This document shows, piece after piece, positions 1 through 10,398 of a DNA stretch of 64,000 nt. The translations under genes were made by a program, and so were the position numbers. The stretch spans positions 1 through 64,000 of the forward strand of contig JAEUKB010000100.1 in the NCBI GenBank assembly GCA_016794365.1. Reading direction: 5' to 3'. Under the pieces are notes generated by a model. The model searched no databases, was not told the DNA's origin, and saw only the letters and a list, made by a program, of their open reading frames with translations. Positions within the stretch are counted from its first letter, which is position 1. The number at the start of each line of letters is the position of its first letter. Source of the DNA: Myxococcales bacterium (lineage in GTDB: Bacteria; Myxococcota_A; Polyangia; Palsa-1104; JAEUJZ01).

Positions 1-124
1 CGGCCCTTACGGCCCGCTGAAAAAAGGTCTCCGGTCGGCCCACGCCTAGTTTGCGTACAGAAGGATCTCTGAGTCGTCGGCCCACGACCAATCTGTGTAA
101 GCAATTAGCCTGGGGGCGACCGAA

Positions 125-165
125 GACCTTTATTTTCGCGAAGCCTGCTGAGCGAAAAAAAGGTC
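125..165 (-). terminator. Hairpin downstream of the ABC-F gene, probable terminator
   Basis: Arms at 125-139 and 152-165 pair almost perfectly (GACC-T/A tract-CGC against GCG-A tract-GGTC) around a 12-base loop. It lies 40 bases past the stop of the minus-strand ABC-F gene. The U-rich run is inside the stem rather than after it, so it is not a textbook intrinsic terminator. A similar half element (GCCCGCTGA then an A tract and GGTC) occurs at 11-29. Bases 1-205 hold no gene I can support. Confidence 0.4.
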
Positions 166-205
166 GCAGGGTAGCGGGGCCCCAGGCGCGACGCCCTTGC
201 AAGCG

Positions 206-2224
<2,019 letters not shown>

Positions 2225-2237
2225 GAGGGCGGCGATT

Positions 2238-2630
2238 CTATCGCTTGAGCGGCGGATCGCCCAGGCCCAGATGCTCGCGGGCTTCTTCCTCGGACATAAA
2301 GACTTTGCCCTTCTGGCCGTGCTCGCGAAACATCCGCGCGACGTGAAGGCGGCCCGCTGCACTCGCGACCACAACGGCGAGCGGATGAAACTGCGCGAGC
2401 ATCGGGAACCAGACCTCGCGAATCGCCAGCTCGACCGCCGGGTTGGTGGAGCCCCTGGCCTTGCGCAGATCAACCAGGACCCGAAAGCGCAGGTACGGAT
2501 GGAGCGCGTCGGTGAGGTGCTTGTGAACCTGACGGGCTTCGTCGCCGCTTGTGAAGGGCTCGGCGCTGCGAAGGATGTGAAGGAAGTGTTCCTGACGGTT
2601 GACGGTCGCCAGAAAGAACTTGTCCTCCAT
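2238..2630 (-). CDS. Small STAS/SpoIIAA-like protein
   Basis: A protein of 130 residues, cytoplasmic, no signal peptide or membrane segment. The pattern of a strand-rich N-terminus, a hydrophobic strand FRVLVDLRKARG followed by an amphipathic helix, then PLAVVVASAAGRLHVARMF and a final VFMSEEEAREHLG helix matches the STAS/SpoIIAA-like fold of small proteins that are widespread in myxobacteria. The usual phosphoacceptor Ser after the Asp strand is not evident (DLRKARGS), so a phospho-switch role is uncertain. The start is the ATG at 2630; the frame continues upstream to 2726 but that part overlaps the divergent region and looks non-coding. It sits 13 bases upstream of the ABC-F gene on the same strand. 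Confidence 0.6.
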   Translation of the reverse strand: MEDKFFLATVNRQEHFLHILRSAEPFTSGDEARQVHKHLTDALHPYLRFRVLVDLRKARGSTNPAVELAIREVWFPMLAQFHPLAVVVASAAGRLHVARMFREHGQKGKVFMSEEEAREHLGLGDPPLKR

Positions 2631-2765
2631 GACGTGGAGGGTTGGGTTCTTCGGTGGCGGCGCGCGGAAGATCATCGCAAGACCTGGTCGGCACATGGTA
2701 TCACGCCGACGGAGCGCCCGTTCCACTTGCCAGGGTGGGCGCTGCTAAAGAACACTCTGGAACGC

Positions 2766-3437
2766 ATGCGCGGTTTTCTGCTTGGGTTCCTGCTGTGCGC
2801 AGTTCTTGCGGCAGGTGCGTATCATCAGTTTCTACGACCACAGCCGGTCGATCCGTGTCGGGCCTGCTCCACGGGGACGCGCTGTGTGGCAGAGCTATGC
2901 ATCGCACAGGCTGTGCCTCCGCAGCCGGTCGCAAAAAAACGAAGCTGGCGACCGCGCCCGGCGGGGACCACGCCGCCGACCGGGACAACCGGGACGCAAG
3001 CGCCGACCAGCGCAGCAGGCAGTGAGCCCGCGATGGTGGAAGTGCCGCCGCCGCCGACCGTGGTGCTGCGTCCCGAGGATCGCCAGAAGCAGTCGGTGGG
3101 CGACAAGCTGAACACCACCGAGGTCATCAACATGGAAGAAGCACACCTGTCGGATCGCGAGCTACAGCAAGAGGACTTCGATGCGGTGTTCCGGCCTCGG
3201 CAAGGGGAGCTGCTCAGCTGCATTGATGACGCGCGCGGCGATGCGCAGCTAGACAGCCAGGTCGCGGTGGCGTTTCGGGTGCAGCGCACCGGCAAAGTAA
3301 GCGGTGTGCGGGTCGAAGCGCCTGCCTACCTGATCAATCACGGGCTGCTCGGCTGCGTCCGCAAGGTGATCCAGAGCCTGTCGTTTCCGGCATCGAACCG
3401 CTCGCAGGTCGTCACCTATCCCTTCCAGCTTCACTAA
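2766..3437 (+). CDS. Membrane-anchored protein with AgmX/PglI-type C-terminal domain
   Basis: A protein of 223 residues. The N-terminus (MRGFLLGFLLCAVLAAG) is a signal anchor, followed by a Cys cluster CRACSTGTRC...C, a Pro/Thr-rich linker and a C-terminal domain of about 80 residues (from LLSCIDDARGDAQLDSQVAV to PFQLH). That domain resembles the AgmX/PglI (TonB-like) C-terminal domain of gliding-associated proteins in myxobacteria: a central RTGKVSGVRVEAP strand and a paired Cys (LLSCID...LLGCVRK). Function in this organism is unknown; a periplasmic energy-coupling or glideosome-type role is only an inference from the family. The start is the ATG at 2766; the longer open frame upstream runs antisense to the STAS-like gene. 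Confidence 0.7.
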   Translation: MRGFLLGFLLCAVLAAGAYHQFLRPQPVDPCRACSTGTRCVAELCIAQAVPPQPVAKKRSWRPRPAGTTPPTGTTGTQAPTSAAGSEPAMVEVPPPPTVVLRPEDRQKQSVGDKLNTTEVINMEEAHLSDRELQQEDFDAVFRPRQGELLSCIDDARGDAQLDSQVAVAFRVQRTGKVSGVRVEAPAYLINHGLLGCVRKVIQSLSFPASNRSQVVTYPFQLH

Positions 3438-3469
3438 CGGCCTGCTCACTTCCGTACGGACGATCCCCG

Positions 3470-4147
3470 ATGCCCTTGGCGCTGTCGCTTACCCTGCCTG
3501 ACTCCCGCGAGTTTTTCGCCTATGGAGTGGTCGCGCTGTCCGCGATCTTCTTTGTGGTCGATCCGATTGCGGTGGTGCCGGTGTTCATCACCATCACGGA
3601 AGGCGACTCGATCGAAAAGCGCAAGAGCATGGCCAAGCGGGCGTGCCTGTGTACCGCTGGGATCCTGCTGACGTTTCTCATCGCGGGCGGGCTGATCTTC
3701 AAGCTGTTTTCGCTGACGCTGGCGGCGTTTCGCATCGCGGGCGGCATCCTGCTGTCGGTGACGGGCTTTGACATGCTGCGCTCGGTGACTTCGACGACGC
3801 GCACCAGCGACAAAGAGATGAACGAAGCGGTGAAAAAGCCGGATGTGGCGATCGTGCCGCTGGCGATGCCGCTGCTGGCGGGTCCGGGATCGATTGCGAC
3901 GGTGATGGTGCTGGTGGCGCAGGCCAAGCACTTCTGGCAGGTGGTGCTGCTCGGGGCGGCGATTGTGACCACGGCGGCGGCGTCTTACCTGATGCTGCGG
4001 GCGGCGTCGCTGGTCAACCGAATCTTGGGCGCATCGGGCCGCGCGATCCTGGAGCGCGTGATGGGACTTTTGCTGGTGGCGATCGCGGTGCAGTTCATCA
4101 TCGGAGGCGTGCGCGACGCCTTCCCGGAGATCTTCGCGGCTCGCTAA
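3470..4147 (+). CDS. MarC family integral membrane protein
   Basis: A protein of 225 residues with six hydrophobic segments and the family hallmarks: FFVVDPIAVVPVFITIT near the N-terminus, FRIAGGILLSVTGFDML in the middle and PLAMPLLAGPGSIATVMVL in the second half. These repeated D/N-P-x-G/A-like motifs are typical of MarC/UPF0056 inner-membrane proteins. No substrate is established for the family; the old link to multiple antibiotic resistance was withdrawn. It is 97 bases upstream of the exporter operon on the same strand but has its own spacing, so I treat it as a separate unit. Confidence 0.9.
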   Translation: MPLALSLTLPDSREFFAYGVVALSAIFFVVDPIAVVPVFITITEGDSIEKRKSMAKRACLCTAGILLTFLIAGGLIFKLFSLTLAAFRIAGGILLSVTGFDMLRSVTSTTRTSDKEMNEAVKKPDVAIVPLAMPLLAGPGSIATVMVLVAQAKHFWQVVLLGAAIVTTAAASYLMLRAASLVNRILGASGRAILERVMGLLLVAIAVQFIIGGVRDAFPEIFAAR

Positions 4148-4243
4148 TTTTTGGAAGCGTTTTACGACCTCGCCTGTTATCCACGCACAGCCCAAGTGAA
4201 CCGACCACCGGGACAAGCCCCGGAAGAAGGATCTTTTTGCGCC

Positions 4244-4963
4244 ATGAGCCAGCCAGCGGCCCCGCCACCCGTTATCGACATTCGCGCGGTGAGCAAGGTC
4301 TATCGAACCTCAGATGTCGAAGTACATGCCTTGCGAAGCGTCGATCTGACGATCCAGCGCGGCGAGCTGGTCGCGATCATGGGCCAGAGCGGCTCGGGAA
4401 AATCGACGCTGATGAACATCATCGGAACGCTGGATAAGCCGACGGACGGAAGCTATCGGCTCGACGGTGTGCCGGTGGAAGATCTGGACGAAACGAACCT
4501 GGCGCGGCTGCGCAACCAAAAGATCGGCTTTGTGTTTCAGTCCTTCAACCTGCTGCCTCGGCATACGGCGCTGGCCAACGTCGAGGTGCCGCTGGTGTAC
4601 GGACGGGTTCCCAAAGCCGAGCGCAAGCGCCGGGCGGAAGAGTCGCTGCGACGGGTCGGTCTGGGCGAGCGCATGGATCACCATCCGAACCAGCTATCGG
4701 GCGGACAGCAGCAGCGGGTGGCGATTGCACGAGCGATGGTGACGCAGCCGGTCCTGCTGCTCGCGGACGAGCCAACCGGCGCGCTGGATACGGAAATGAC
4801 CGATCAAATCATGAAGCTGTTTTGTGATCTTCATCGCAGTGGGATGACGGTGGTGCTCGTCACGCATGAGCCGCAAGTGGCCGGGTATGCCGAGCGCATT
4901 GTTCGATTCCGAGACGGACGGATTGTGTCGGACGAACAGAACCAGGAGCGCAGCCATGTCTAG
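4244..4963 (+). CDS. ABC transporter ATPase, MacB/LolD type
   Basis: A cytoplasmic ATPase of 239 residues that would power the two permeases further down the operon. It shows Walker A GQSGSGKST, the Q-loop IGFVFQSFNLLPRHTAL, the signature LSGGQQQRVAIARA, Walker B LLLADEPTGALD and the H-loop LVTHEP, all at the spacing of LolD/MacB N-terminal domains. The start is the ATG at 4244, with a purine-rich GGAAGAAGGA at 4221-4230; the frame upstream to 4151 lacks homology. Its TAG stop overlaps the next start by 8 bases, so translation is probably coupled to the TolC-family gene. Confidence 0.93.
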   Translation: MSQPAAPPPVIDIRAVSKVYRTSDVEVHALRSVDLTIQRGELVAIMGQSGSGKSTLMNIIGTLDKPTDGSYRLDGVPVEDLDETNLARLRNQKIGFVFQSFNLLPRHTALANVEVPLVYGRVPKAERKRRAEESLRRVGLGERMDHHPNQLSGGQQQRVAIARAMVTQPVLLLADEPTGALDTEMTDQIMKLFCDLHRSGMTVVLVTHEPQVAGYAERIVRFRDGRIVSDEQNQERSHV

Positions 4964-6527
4964 CGGTCGGATGAGACGCCGGGTGACGCGGTCGCTGCTG
5001 CTGGTGATGCCGCTGCTGCTTTTGCCCACGCGAAACGTACGGGCGCAGCCGCAGGCGGTGGAAGCGCAGCCAGGAAAGACGCTGTCGCTGCACGAAGCGA
5101 TGGAGCTGGGATTAAGCCGTGATCCCGGCGTGGTATCGGCCAAGCAGACCCGCGATCGCAGCCAGCTTGCGGTGACGCGCGCGCAGCTGGACCGCTTTTC
5201 GCTGCGGGTCGATGCGTTCGTCAACGAGCAGTATCGTGCGAGCAACCTGGGCGGCAGTCCGCCTTCGCCGGTCTGTTCGACGCTGGCTCCGGTGCGAGCC
5301 GGTCTGTATGCGCCCTTTCAGCTCTATTCACTGGGCGGAAGCGGTCTGGGGGTGCCCAGCGAGTCCGAGTGCGCCGCCGCGAGCGGTCAGTATCTGGTCG
5401 GTGACACGATTCAGACCGGCGGGCTGGGTCAGTTCAACCTGGCGGCCAACCTGAATGTGCCGATCTTTTCGGGCTTTCGGGTGTCGGCCACGGTCGAGCG
5501 GGCGCAGCACCTGCGGGACTCGGCGGAAGCATCCCTGCGGCAGAGCGAGCGACAGATCGCGCTGGATGTGCTGCGAGCGTACTGGGCGGCGCGACGGCTG
5601 GAGATGCAGCTGGATGTGTCCAAGCAGTCGCTACAGCGCTTCAACGAGGCGGCGGCAGCGATCGCGGCGCGGGTCAAGAACGGCCTGGCACCCGTCATCG
5701 ATCAAAACCGGATGGAGTCGCGCCGGCAGAGCGAGGTGTCGCGGCGGGCGGATCTGGAAGGCGGGCTGCTCGAAGCGAAGGCACAGCTTGGGGTGCTGCT
5801 TGGGATGACGCTGTTTGATACGGCCTTGAGCGAGCCCGGCGAGCTGCCTCCACCGCCACCAGCGACGATGGAAAACGTGGATCAGCTCCTGTCCGACGCG
5901 CGGGCACAGCGACCGGAGCTACGGGCGGCGCACGCGCAGGTGCTGGCGCAGTCTCAGGCGGTGCGGATTGCGCGCTCGACGTACTTTCCGCAGCTGTCGA
6001 TGTCGGGGCTGATGCAGTTTTCCAATAACCCATATAACCCGCTCATCGGAGCGCGCGTGGCCAACAGCTCGGCCAACCCGTTTACCAACATCACGGGATC
6101 GGTGTTCGTCGGTGGCTCGCTGAGCATCAACCTGTTTGACACGCTGAACACATACACGGCGGTGCGCGACGCAAAGCTGGAAGAGCAGCGGCTGCAAGCA
6201 GAAGAGCGGCGAATCGGTCGCGCGATTGAGTCGGACGTGCGGGTGCTGCATGCGCGGCTGATTCACCTGTACCGAATGCGCGAGCCGCTCACCAAGAGCC
6301 GGGACATCGCCGCCGACAACCTAAACATCTTGGAGCGTCGCTACCGCAGCGGAGATGTCGCAGTGCTCGACTTGATCGACGCAGCGGTGGACTTGGTGAC
6401 GCAAGAAGTGAACTTGGCCAACCAGGCGGCCACCATTGCGCAGACCTGGGGAGAGCTGTACTTGGCGGCGGGCCGATTGCCGCCGTCCTCTCTGTTGTCA
6501 ACCGAGGGCGAGAGCCCGGCCCGCTAG
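4956..6527 (+). CDS. TolC-family outer-membrane efflux channel
   Basis: A protein of 523 residues. The N-terminus has a signal peptide (MRRRVTRSLLLVMPLLLLPT). The body has two repeats of long amphipathic helices and short strands typical of the outer membrane efflux protein fold, e.g. SLHEAMELGLSRDPGVV near the start, FSGFRVSATVERAQ mid-protein, LRAAHAQVLAQSQAVRIARS, and SLSINLFDTLNTYTAVRDA followed by YRSGDVAVLDLIDAAVDL at the C-terminal helix. A Ser/Gly/Pro-rich insertion of about 55 residues with two Cys (about 105-155) lies in the first strand region. The ATG at 4956 overlaps the ATPase stop. It would supply the exit duct for the tripartite exporter encoded here. Confidence 0.92.
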   Translation: MSSGRMRRRVTRSLLLVMPLLLLPTRNVRAQPQAVEAQPGKTLSLHEAMELGLSRDPGVVSAKQTRDRSQLAVTRAQLDRFSLRVDAFVNEQYRASNLGGSPPSPVCSTLAPVRAGLYAPFQLYSLGGSGLGVPSESECAAASGQYLVGDTIQTGGLGQFNLAANLNVPIFSGFRVSATVERAQHLRDSAEASLRQSERQIALDVLRAYWAARRLEMQLDVSKQSLQRFNEAAAAIAARVKNGLAPVIDQNRMESRRQSEVSRRADLEGGLLEAKAQLGVLLGMTLFDTALSEPGELPPPPPATMENVDQLLSDARAQRPELRAAHAQVLAQSQAVRIARSTYFPQLSMSGLMQFSNNPYNPLIGARVANSSANPFTNITGSVFVGGSLSINLFDTLNTYTAVRDAKLEEQRLQAEERRIGRAIESDVRVLHARLIHLYRMREPLTKSRDIAADNLNILERRYRSGDVAVLDLIDAAVDLVTQEVNLANQAATIAQTWGELYLAAGRLPPSSLLSTEGESPAR

Positions 6528-6539
6528 GCAGGAACAGAC

Positions 6540-7676
6540 ATGAGCGAGTTTACAAAGAAGCGAAGCAAGTGGCCGACCATCGTGGCGGTGGCGGTCGTGA
6601 TCCTGCTGCTGCTCGGCGGTGGGATCCTGTGGAAACAACGAGCGGGCAAGCAGTCGGCGTTCGATCCGTCGCTGCTCACCAAGGTGACGCGCGGGGATCT
6701 GGAAGTGGCGGTGACCGAGCTTGGCAAGATCGAGCCGCGTGAAAAAGTAGCGGTGCGGTCGAAGGTCGCCGGTCAGGTGGAAAAAGTGCTGATCGAAGAA
6801 GGCATGCAGGTGAAGGCGGGGCAGCTTCTTCTGTTTTTGGACCCGACCGAGTTTCAGCGCAGCGTGGTGCGGGCGCAGCAAGAAGTGGACAAGGCACAGG
6901 CGGGGCTCGACTTTGCGAAGGTGACGCTCGATCGGCGCAAGCGCGCGCTGACGGACCGAGCGGTGGCGCAAGCGGATGTGGATCTGGCGGAAAACGAGTG
7001 GACGACGCGCAAGATCGCGCTGTCGCAGGCCAAAGAAGCGCTGAAGGTGGCCGAAGATCAGCTGCGCTACTCGCGGATTGTGGCACCCATCGATGGCACG
7101 GTGATTCAGCGCACGATCCGCGCGGGTGAAACGGTGGTGCCGGGCACGATGGCGACGTTCGATGACAAGTCGCTGCTGGTGGTGGCGGACATGTCCACGC
7201 TGATTGCCAAGGTCGAGCTAAACCAGATCGATGTGGCGAAGGTGCGGATCGGGCAGCAGGTGTCGCTGTCGCTCGATGCGCTGCCGGGAAAGAGCTACAG
7301 CGCGAAGGTGTCCAAGATTGCGCCAGCGGCGATTACGCCCAAAGGCAAGGAGACGGACATCTTTCCGGTGGAAGCGACGCTGGACGCGGGTGCGCTGTCG
7401 GACATCAAGCCGGGCATGACGGCGGACGTGAAGTTTCACATCGATGTGCGCAAAGACGTGCTGAAGCTGCCGATCGAGGCGGTCCTCAAAGAAGACGGCA
7501 AGTTCTACGTGAGCAAGCTGGTCGAAAAGCAGCCGGGCAAAGCCAAGACGGCGGAAAAGCTCGAGATCAAGGTCGGGGTCCGCAACGATCGCGAACAAGA
7601 AGTGCTGTCGGGCGTGGCGGAAGCGGATGAGGTGGTGATTCGTCCTCCGTCGGCAGCGGCCAACGAGTTCAAGTAG
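6540..7676 (+). CDS. Periplasmic adaptor (MacA/HlyD-type membrane fusion protein)
   Basis: A protein of 378 residues. One N-terminal membrane anchor (WPTIVAVAVVILLLLGGGIL), then the first half of a lipoyl domain (KVAVRSKVAGQVEKVLIEEGMQVKAGQLL), a helical hairpin rich in Ala/Gln/Lys, the second lipoyl half (IVAPIDGTVIQRTIRAGETV) and a beta-barrel/membrane-proximal region. This order is that of MacA-like adaptors. It would join the inner-membrane permeases to the TolC-type channel encoded just upstream. The start ATG has AGGAA 8 bases upstream. The gap to the preceding stop is 12 bases, consistent with one operon. Confidence 0.93.
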   Translation: MSEFTKKRSKWPTIVAVAVVILLLLGGGILWKQRAGKQSAFDPSLLTKVTRGDLEVAVTELGKIEPREKVAVRSKVAGQVEKVLIEEGMQVKAGQLLLFLDPTEFQRSVVRAQQEVDKAQAGLDFAKVTLDRRKRALTDRAVAQADVDLAENEWTTRKIALSQAKEALKVAEDQLRYSRIVAPIDGTVIQRTIRAGETVVPGTMATFDDKSLLVVADMSTLIAKVELNQIDVAKVRIGQQVSLSLDALPGKSYSAKVSKIAPAAITPKGKETDIFPVEATLDAGALSDIKPGMTADVKFHIDVRKDVLKLPIEAVLKEDGKFYVSKLVEKQPGKAKTAEKLEIKVGVRNDREQEVLSGVAEADEVVIRPPSAAANEFK

Positions 7677-7736
7677 GGTCGAGGTCGTTTGGGGACAGCG
7701 CGTGCCAAGCGGCGCGCGGCGATGCGGAGTACGCCG

Positions 7737-8969
7737 ATGTGGCTGACCTATTTACAAATTGCCTTGCGGGTGCTGCGTGCGAACTTGTTTCGCTCGACGC
7801 TGACGGTGGCTTCGATTGTGATTGGCGCGTTTTCGATCGTGCTGATGACCTCGCTCGCCGAGTCGGGCTTTGGCACGCTGTCGCGCAGCTTCGAGGAGCT
7901 GGGTGGTGCGCGGCTGATCTCGATGTGGCCCGCCAAGCCGGAGCACGCCGAAGGCAAAGAAGCCATGCACCTGGGTGGGATTGATCGACACGATGCCGAA
8001 GCGGTGCGCAAGGTGCCGCATCTTGTGTCGCTGACGCAGTTTGTGTCGTCGTGGCGACAAGATCTTCAGTCGGACAGTGGCACGCGGCTGCAAGGGGATC
8101 TGGTCGGCGGGGACGCAGCGTTTCTGACGTTCTTTCGCTATCAGCTCGCGGAAGGGCGCGGGCTCGATGAAGACGACATCGTGGGACGGACGCGCAGCTG
8201 CGTCATCGGTCACGAGCTGGCCAACAAGCTGTGGGGCGAAGGCAGCAAGGTCATCGGACGCAACATCACCGTCGCGGGTACGCACTGCAAAGTGGTCGGT
8301 CGGCTTCAGAAAGTGGATCGCTGGGGCCTGGGCTTTGGCTGGAAGTGGGATGAGCTGCTGCTGCTTCCGATCGATACGCTGCTCGATCGAATGCCACAGC
8401 TCGGCAAGCTCGGGCGACGCATGTTTTTGCTGACGGACAACCCGAAGCACAACGACATCGTGAAGCGAATCGTCAACGCGCTGCTGATGGAGCGACACCA
8501 CGGGATCGACGACTTTCGGCTGTTTGACTTCGAGACGCGGCTCAAAGGCTTCTTTCAGGTGTTCTTGATCATGAAGGTCATCGTCGGGCTGCTCGCGAGC
8601 ATCTCGCTGGTCGTCGGAGGCGTCGGCATCATGAACATCATGCTGGTGTCGGTGTCCGAGCGGGTTCGCGAAATTGGCATCCGCAAAGCGCTCGGGGCGA
8701 CGCCGTCGGACATCGGTCGGCAGTTCTTGGTCGAAGCGACGCTGCTGTCCGGGGTCGGGGGCGCGATGGGCGCGGGGATGGGCGTGCTCGGGGCGCTGCT
8801 CGGCGGAGCGATCATCTCGCACTTTAAGCCGACGTGGCTGACGCTGATTTCCCGGCCTGCGGTGCTGATCGCGCTGTCGTCTTCGGGACTCATCGGCCTT
8901 CTGTTTGGATATTGGCCCGCGCGCAGTGCCAGCCGACTCGATCCGGTGGTGGCGATTCGCAGCCAGTAA
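7737..8969 (+). CDS. ABC transporter permease, MacB/FtsX type (first of two)
   Basis: A permease of 410 residues. One N-terminal membrane helix (FRSTLTVASIVIGAFSIVLMT), a periplasmic MacB-core domain of about 200 residues, and three C-terminal helices containing the FtsX signature: GGVGIMNIMLVSVSERVREI followed by GIRKALGATPSDIGRQFLVE. The ATPase is a separate protein here, unlike E. coli MacB, where the two are fused. I place the start at the ATG at 7737, which has GGAG 8 bases upstream; an ATG at 7722 and a TTG at 7689 are in frame. It probably pairs with the following permease as a heterodimer. Confidence 0.9.
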   Translation: MWLTYLQIALRVLRANLFRSTLTVASIVIGAFSIVLMTSLAESGFGTLSRSFEELGGARLISMWPAKPEHAEGKEAMHLGGIDRHDAEAVRKVPHLVSLTQFVSSWRQDLQSDSGTRLQGDLVGGDAAFLTFFRYQLAEGRGLDEDDIVGRTRSCVIGHELANKLWGEGSKVIGRNITVAGTHCKVVGRLQKVDRWGLGFGWKWDELLLLPIDTLLDRMPQLGKLGRRMFLLTDNPKHNDIVKRIVNALLMERHHGIDDFRLFDFETRLKGFFQVFLIMKVIVGLLASISLVVGGVGIMNIMLVSVSERVREIGIRKALGATPSDIGRQFLVEATLLSGVGGAMGAGMGVLGALLGGAIISHFKPTWLTLISRPAVLIALSSSGLIGLLFGYWPARSASRLDPVVAIRSQ

Positions 8970-8981
8970 AAGGAGCACGCG

Positions 8982-10241
8982 ATGTCTTTGTTTGCGTCGT
9001 TTGTGGATCTGGTGGCGGGCGTGCTGCACTCGTTTCGGCAGCACAAGATGCGGGCGCTGCTGACGCTGCTCGGGATGATCATCGGAGCGGGCTCGGTGGT
9101 GCTGCTGTCGGGACTGCTCGCGGGCGGAGAAGAAGCACTGTCGTCCACGCAGCAGTTTGTCGAAGAAAAAGACGTGATCGAGATCGAGAACTCAGCGGCA
9201 CCGGAAAAGCAGCGGAATCGTCCGCAGCGAGCGCTCGACTATCTGGATCAGCGGGCGCTCGATCGCAGCGCTGTGACGGGCGGATCGTCGGCAGAAGGCG
9301 AGCTGATGGACTGGCGGCACAAAGCCAAGGTCGGCAGCGTCGATAAAAACGTGATGGTGCTGGGTGCCTCGACGCAGGCGCTGGACCTGTATCACATCAA
9401 GCTGGAGCTGGGCCGCTTCATCGACGAGCACGATCTGACGCAGCGCGCGCGGGTCTGTGTCATTGGCTGGGAGGTGTGGCGGGATCTGCTCGACTCGACG
9501 CGCGACTTGCAAGGCAAAGCGATCACGATTGGCGATGTGCGCTGGCAAGTGGTGGGCGTGCTGACCCACAAGCCGCCGATGGTGGCGGGACCGGGAACCT
9601 GGATGTGGGATCGTCGCGTCGTGGTGCCCGCGACGACGTTTCAGGGTGTGATTCGGCACTCACGCAAGGTCGATAGCATCTTCATTCGCATCGTGCCGCA
9701 GGTGGGCGACCTGATTCAGGCGGTGGCGCGCGGGCGAACCTGGGCCAAAGCGACGCTGCTCGGACGACACAACAGCGTCGAAAACTTCAAGATCGACTCG
9801 GACAAGGACTCGCAGCAGCAGGTCGAGGTGATCTTCTTGGTGATCAACGTGCTGATGCTGTGTACCGCCGCGCTGTCGCTGTTCGTCGGAGGCATCAACA
9901 TCATGAACATCATGCTGGTGACGGTGACGGAGCGAACGCGGGAAATCGGCATTCGACGAGCGCTCGGAGCGACCCGACGAGACATCCTGTCGCAGTTTCT
10001 GCTGGAAGCAGGCATCATCGCGGGGCTCGGTGGCCTGATTGGCGTGCTCGGCGGGATGGCGCTGGTGTTCGTGGTGTCGAAGATCCTGACGATGGCGCTG
10101 GGAAGCTGGACGCCGCACTACAAGCTGTGGGCGATTACGCTGGGACTTTCGTCGAGCGTCTTTACCGGCGTGTTCTTTGGACTGTATCCAGCGTGGCGGG
10201 CGGCGAAGCTCAACCCGGTGGAAGCGCTGCGCTACGAGTAG
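8982..10241 (+). CDS. ABC transporter permease, MacB/FtsX type (second of two)
   Basis: A permease of 419 residues with the same layout as its neighbour: an N-terminal helix (MRALLTLLGMIIGAGSVVLLSG), a periplasmic core domain, and C-terminal helices with GGINIMNIMLVTVTERTREI and GIRRALGATRRDILSQFLLE. The periplasmic domain differs clearly from that of the first permease, which argues for a heterodimer with two distinct sensing domains rather than a recent duplication. The start has AGGAG 8 bases upstream and lies 12 bases after the previous stop. It is the last gene of the exporter operon; five 26-bp repeats follow. Confidence 0.92.
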   Translation: MSLFASFVDLVAGVLHSFRQHKMRALLTLLGMIIGAGSVVLLSGLLAGGEEALSSTQQFVEEKDVIEIENSAAPEKQRNRPQRALDYLDQRALDRSAVTGGSSAEGELMDWRHKAKVGSVDKNVMVLGASTQALDLYHIKLELGRFIDEHDLTQRARVCVIGWEVWRDLLDSTRDLQGKAITIGDVRWQVVGVLTHKPPMVAGPGTWMWDRRVVVPATTFQGVIRHSRKVDSIFIRIVPQVGDLIQAVARGRTWAKATLLGRHNSVENFKIDSDKDSQQQVEVIFLVINVLMLCTAALSLFVGGINIMNIMLVTVTERTREIGIRRALGATRRDILSQFLLEAGIIAGLGGLIGVLGGMALVFVVSKILTMALGSWTPHYKLWAITLGLSSSVFTGVFFGLYPAWRAAKLNPVEALRYE

Positions 10242-10268
10242 TCTGCGCCGAAGAAGCTAGCGCTGCGG

Positions 10269-10398
10269 CGTGCGCATCGTCACACACTCTGCGGCGTGCG
10301 CATCGTCACACACTCTGCGACGTGCGCATCGTCACACACTCTGCGGAGTGCGCATCGTCACAAACTCTTCGGCGTGCGCATCGTCACAAACTCTTCGG
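10269..10398. repeat. Five tandem 26-bp repeats at the 3' end of the glutathione reductase gene
   Basis: Copies begin at 10269, 10295, 10321, 10347 and 10373, each 26 bases with few differences and no spacers. Read on the minus strand the unit begins GAAGAGTTTGTGACGATGCG, which is the codons E-E-F-V-T-M-R that end the reductase. The gene-proximal copy (10373-10398) is the coding one and the others look like duplications of it. Because 26 is not a multiple of three, the frame shifts in the second copy and meets TGA there, giving the reductase a tail TPKSL. The copies farther from the gene have drifted (GAGTTTG to GAGTGTG). Confidence 0.9.

Noticed and set aside
10269..10398. CRISPR array
   Set aside because: The 26-bp units abut without spacers and derive from the gor 3' end; no cas gene is near.
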